Part shown: positions 6,130-7,255 of the stretch, piece after piece
Position numbering within the stretch: the first letter of the stretch is position 1
Layout: the number at the start of each line of letters is the position of its first letter
NCBI GenBank assembly: GCA_013695265.1
Contig: JACDAU010000160.1
Span: forward strand, 1 to 7,255
Source of the DNA: Chloroflexia bacterium
Lineage (GTDB): Bacteria > Chloroflexota > Chloroflexia > Thermobaculales > Thermobaculaceae
DNA: 7,255 bases
Direction: 5' to 3'
Notes under the pieces: model-generated
What the model was told of the DNA's origin: nothing
Databases searched by the model: none
What the model saw: the letters and a program-made list of their open reading frames with translations, nothing else
Made by a program: the position numbers and the translations under genes

Positions 6130-7255
6130 TCAGGGCAGCCACTTTGCCAGCGCGCGCAGAGTCCGGCCGCGCCAGCCCCGAAGCGTGCCTGCGGTGACGG
6201 CTTCCGAAGCGGCTTGCTGAATGGCGATCCCGTACGTGGGGTAGATGTGGATGCTCCGCGCAAGCTGACTCAACTTCAGACCCTGCTCCAACGCGACTGC
6301 AAGCTCGTTCGCGACCTCGCTCGCGGCACCGCCCACCACGACCGCACCTAGAAGTGTTCCGTCAGGGCGTGCGATCAACTTCAGGAAGCCCTCCGTCTCG
6401 CCGAGCGTTTGGGCTCGGTCGATGCGCTCCGCCGGACGCCGGTAGACGCGGATCTTCTCGCCGCACTCGCGCGCCTGCTCTTCTGTGAGACCGGCCTGGG
6501 CGATCTCCGGGTCCGTGAACACTGCCCAGGGGACCGAGTTTCGGGCGGCGCGCATCGTACCGGGCAGCAGCGCGTTTCGGGCCGCGAGGAAGCCCTGCCA
6601 TCCGGCGTAGTGCGTGTACTGGTATGAGCCCGTGACGTCGCCGGCGGCATAGATGTGGCGTGCGCTCGTGCGCAGCATCTCATCAACCTCGACGCCGCGC
6701 TCGCTCGCGCCCACGCCCGCGCGCTCCAGATCCAGCCCTCGCAATCGCGGTCGTCTACCGGTCGCGACAAGCAACGCGTCGCCCTCGACCGGCTGCCCGC
6801 GCACGATCGCGCGGACCGATCCCCCCGCCGCCGTAACCTCCTCGACCGGGCTCCGAGTCCGAACATCGACGCCTTCCCGCTGAAGTGCGCTATGCAGCAC
6901 AGAACTCGCCTCGGCGTCCGCAACGGGCAGGATGCGCTCTCCGCGGTGGAGCAGCGTCACCTGCGCGCCCAACCGCTGGAGGGCCTGGGACATCTCCACC
7001 CCGATCGATCCGCCGCCGACTACGAGAACCGTCCGGGGTAGATCCGTCAGCGCAAACAGGGTCTGATACGTGAAGTAGGGGACGACGCCCAGACCGGAGA
7101 TGTCGGGCCGCACCGGATCGGCGCCGGTGGCGATCACGAAGCGGCGCGCCGTTAAGCACACACCGTCGACGGAGAGCACGTGGGAGTTGAGGAAGCGTGC
7201 CTCGCCGTGCAGCACGTCGGCGCCGTGCCCTCGCAGCACGTCCGGGGTCTCGTGC
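6130..7255 (-). CDS. MerA-like pyridine nucleotide-disulfide oxidoreductase (partial, N-terminus off the window)
   Basis: FAD- and NAD(P)H-dependent class I disulfide oxidoreductase related to dihydrolipoyl dehydrogenase and mercuric reductase; 374 residues are visible out of about 460-480 expected. The FAD-binding GxGxxG and the CxxxxC redox motif would lie in the missing N-terminus. Visible, counted from the first full codon: FVIATGADPVRP (39-50), NAD(P)-binding VVGGGSIGVE (78-87), LVATGRRPR (162-170), FAD-binding YAAGDVTGS (202-210), dimer domain VPWAVFTDPEIAQAG (241-255), and IHIYPT with the active-site-type His at 336. The C-terminal Cys pair of true mercuric reductases is absent (it ends ALAKWLP), so mercury reduction is unlikely to be its job. 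It is first in the series MerA-like, selenoprotein candidate, VTT protein, though a 382-bp spacer follows. It may reduce a thiol-disulfide partner such as the peroxiredoxin-like protein; that is inference. Confidence 0.9.
   Translation of the reverse strand, partial: HETPDVLRGHGADVLHGEARFLNSHVLSVDGVCLTARRFVIATGADPVRPDISGLGVVPYFTYQTLFALTDLPRTVLVVGGGSIGVEMSQALQRLGAQVTLLHRGERILPVADAEASSVLHSALQREGVDVRTRSPVEEVTAAGGSVRAIVRGQPVEGDALLVATGRRPRLRGLDLERAGVGASERGVEVDEMLRTSARHIYAAGDVTGSYQYTHYAGWQGFLAARNALLPGTMRAARNSVPWAVFTDPEIAQAGLTEEQARECGEKIRVYRRPAERIDRAQTLGETEGFLKLIARPDGTLLGAVVVGGAASEVANELAVALEQGLKLSQLARSIHIYPTYGIAIQQAASEAVTAGTLRGWRGRTLRALAKWLP

Noticed and set aside
6381..6923. 180-residue minus-strand ORF inside the MerA-like gene in another frame
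   Set aside because: Arg/Ser/Ala-rich out-of-frame translation; the MerA-like frame explains this stretch fully.

Overview
This is a high-GC, densely packed bacterial window. Most genes lie on the minus strand; one short gene is on the plus strand. Nearly every gene in it ends in TGA, so TGA is the normal stop codon here. Gene content (LutAB, a MerA-like flavoprotein beside a VTT membrane protein, a sugar-type TIM barrel) would suit a heterotroph of the Chloroflexota/Thermomicrobia or a similar high-GC phylum. That placement is inference only.

Left part (1-3728, all minus strand, transcribed right to left). A TIM-barrel sugar isomerase/epimerase-like gene (2814-3728) is followed by a 273-bp gap holding a clear sigma70-type promoter (TTGACC, 17 bp, TAAGAT). 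Next come an SDR dehydrogenase (1764-2540), lutA (994-1767, ATGA overlap with the SDR) and lutB (938 to the window edge, cut just before its first Fe-S motif). LutABC oxidises L-lactate to pyruvate. The SDR and TIM barrel next to it suggest a sugar or sugar-acid pathway that yields lactate, such as the non-phosphorylated rhamnose/fucose routes.

Middle (3729-4453). A 221-bp divergent intergenic region carries a second TTGACC-type promoter (for the TIM barrel) and several small dyads. It is followed by a plus-strand SixA-like histidine phosphatase with a TTG start.

Right part (4459-7255, minus strand). Order of transcription: a MerA-like pyridine nucleotide-disulfide oxidoreductase (N-terminus outside the window), a 382-bp spacer with a doubtful short ORF, a 9-bp inverted repeat and a candidate promoter/operator, then a peroxiredoxin-like gene, then a VTT/DedA-type membrane protein joined by an ATGA overlap.

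The main discovery is in the peroxiredoxin-like gene (5184-5747). It is one continuous frame interrupted only by a TGA at 5624-5622, exactly where the family has the first cysteine of its CxxC redox motif, giving U-V-P-C. A 7-bp hairpin with a 4-nt loop starts 18 nt after the TGA, at the spacing expected of a bacterial SECIS element. The best reading is a selenocysteine-containing, PRXL2/SelU-like thiol oxidoreductase, possibly served by the flavoprotein and linked to the membrane protein encoded next to it. A nonsense mutation or sequencing error is the main alternative.
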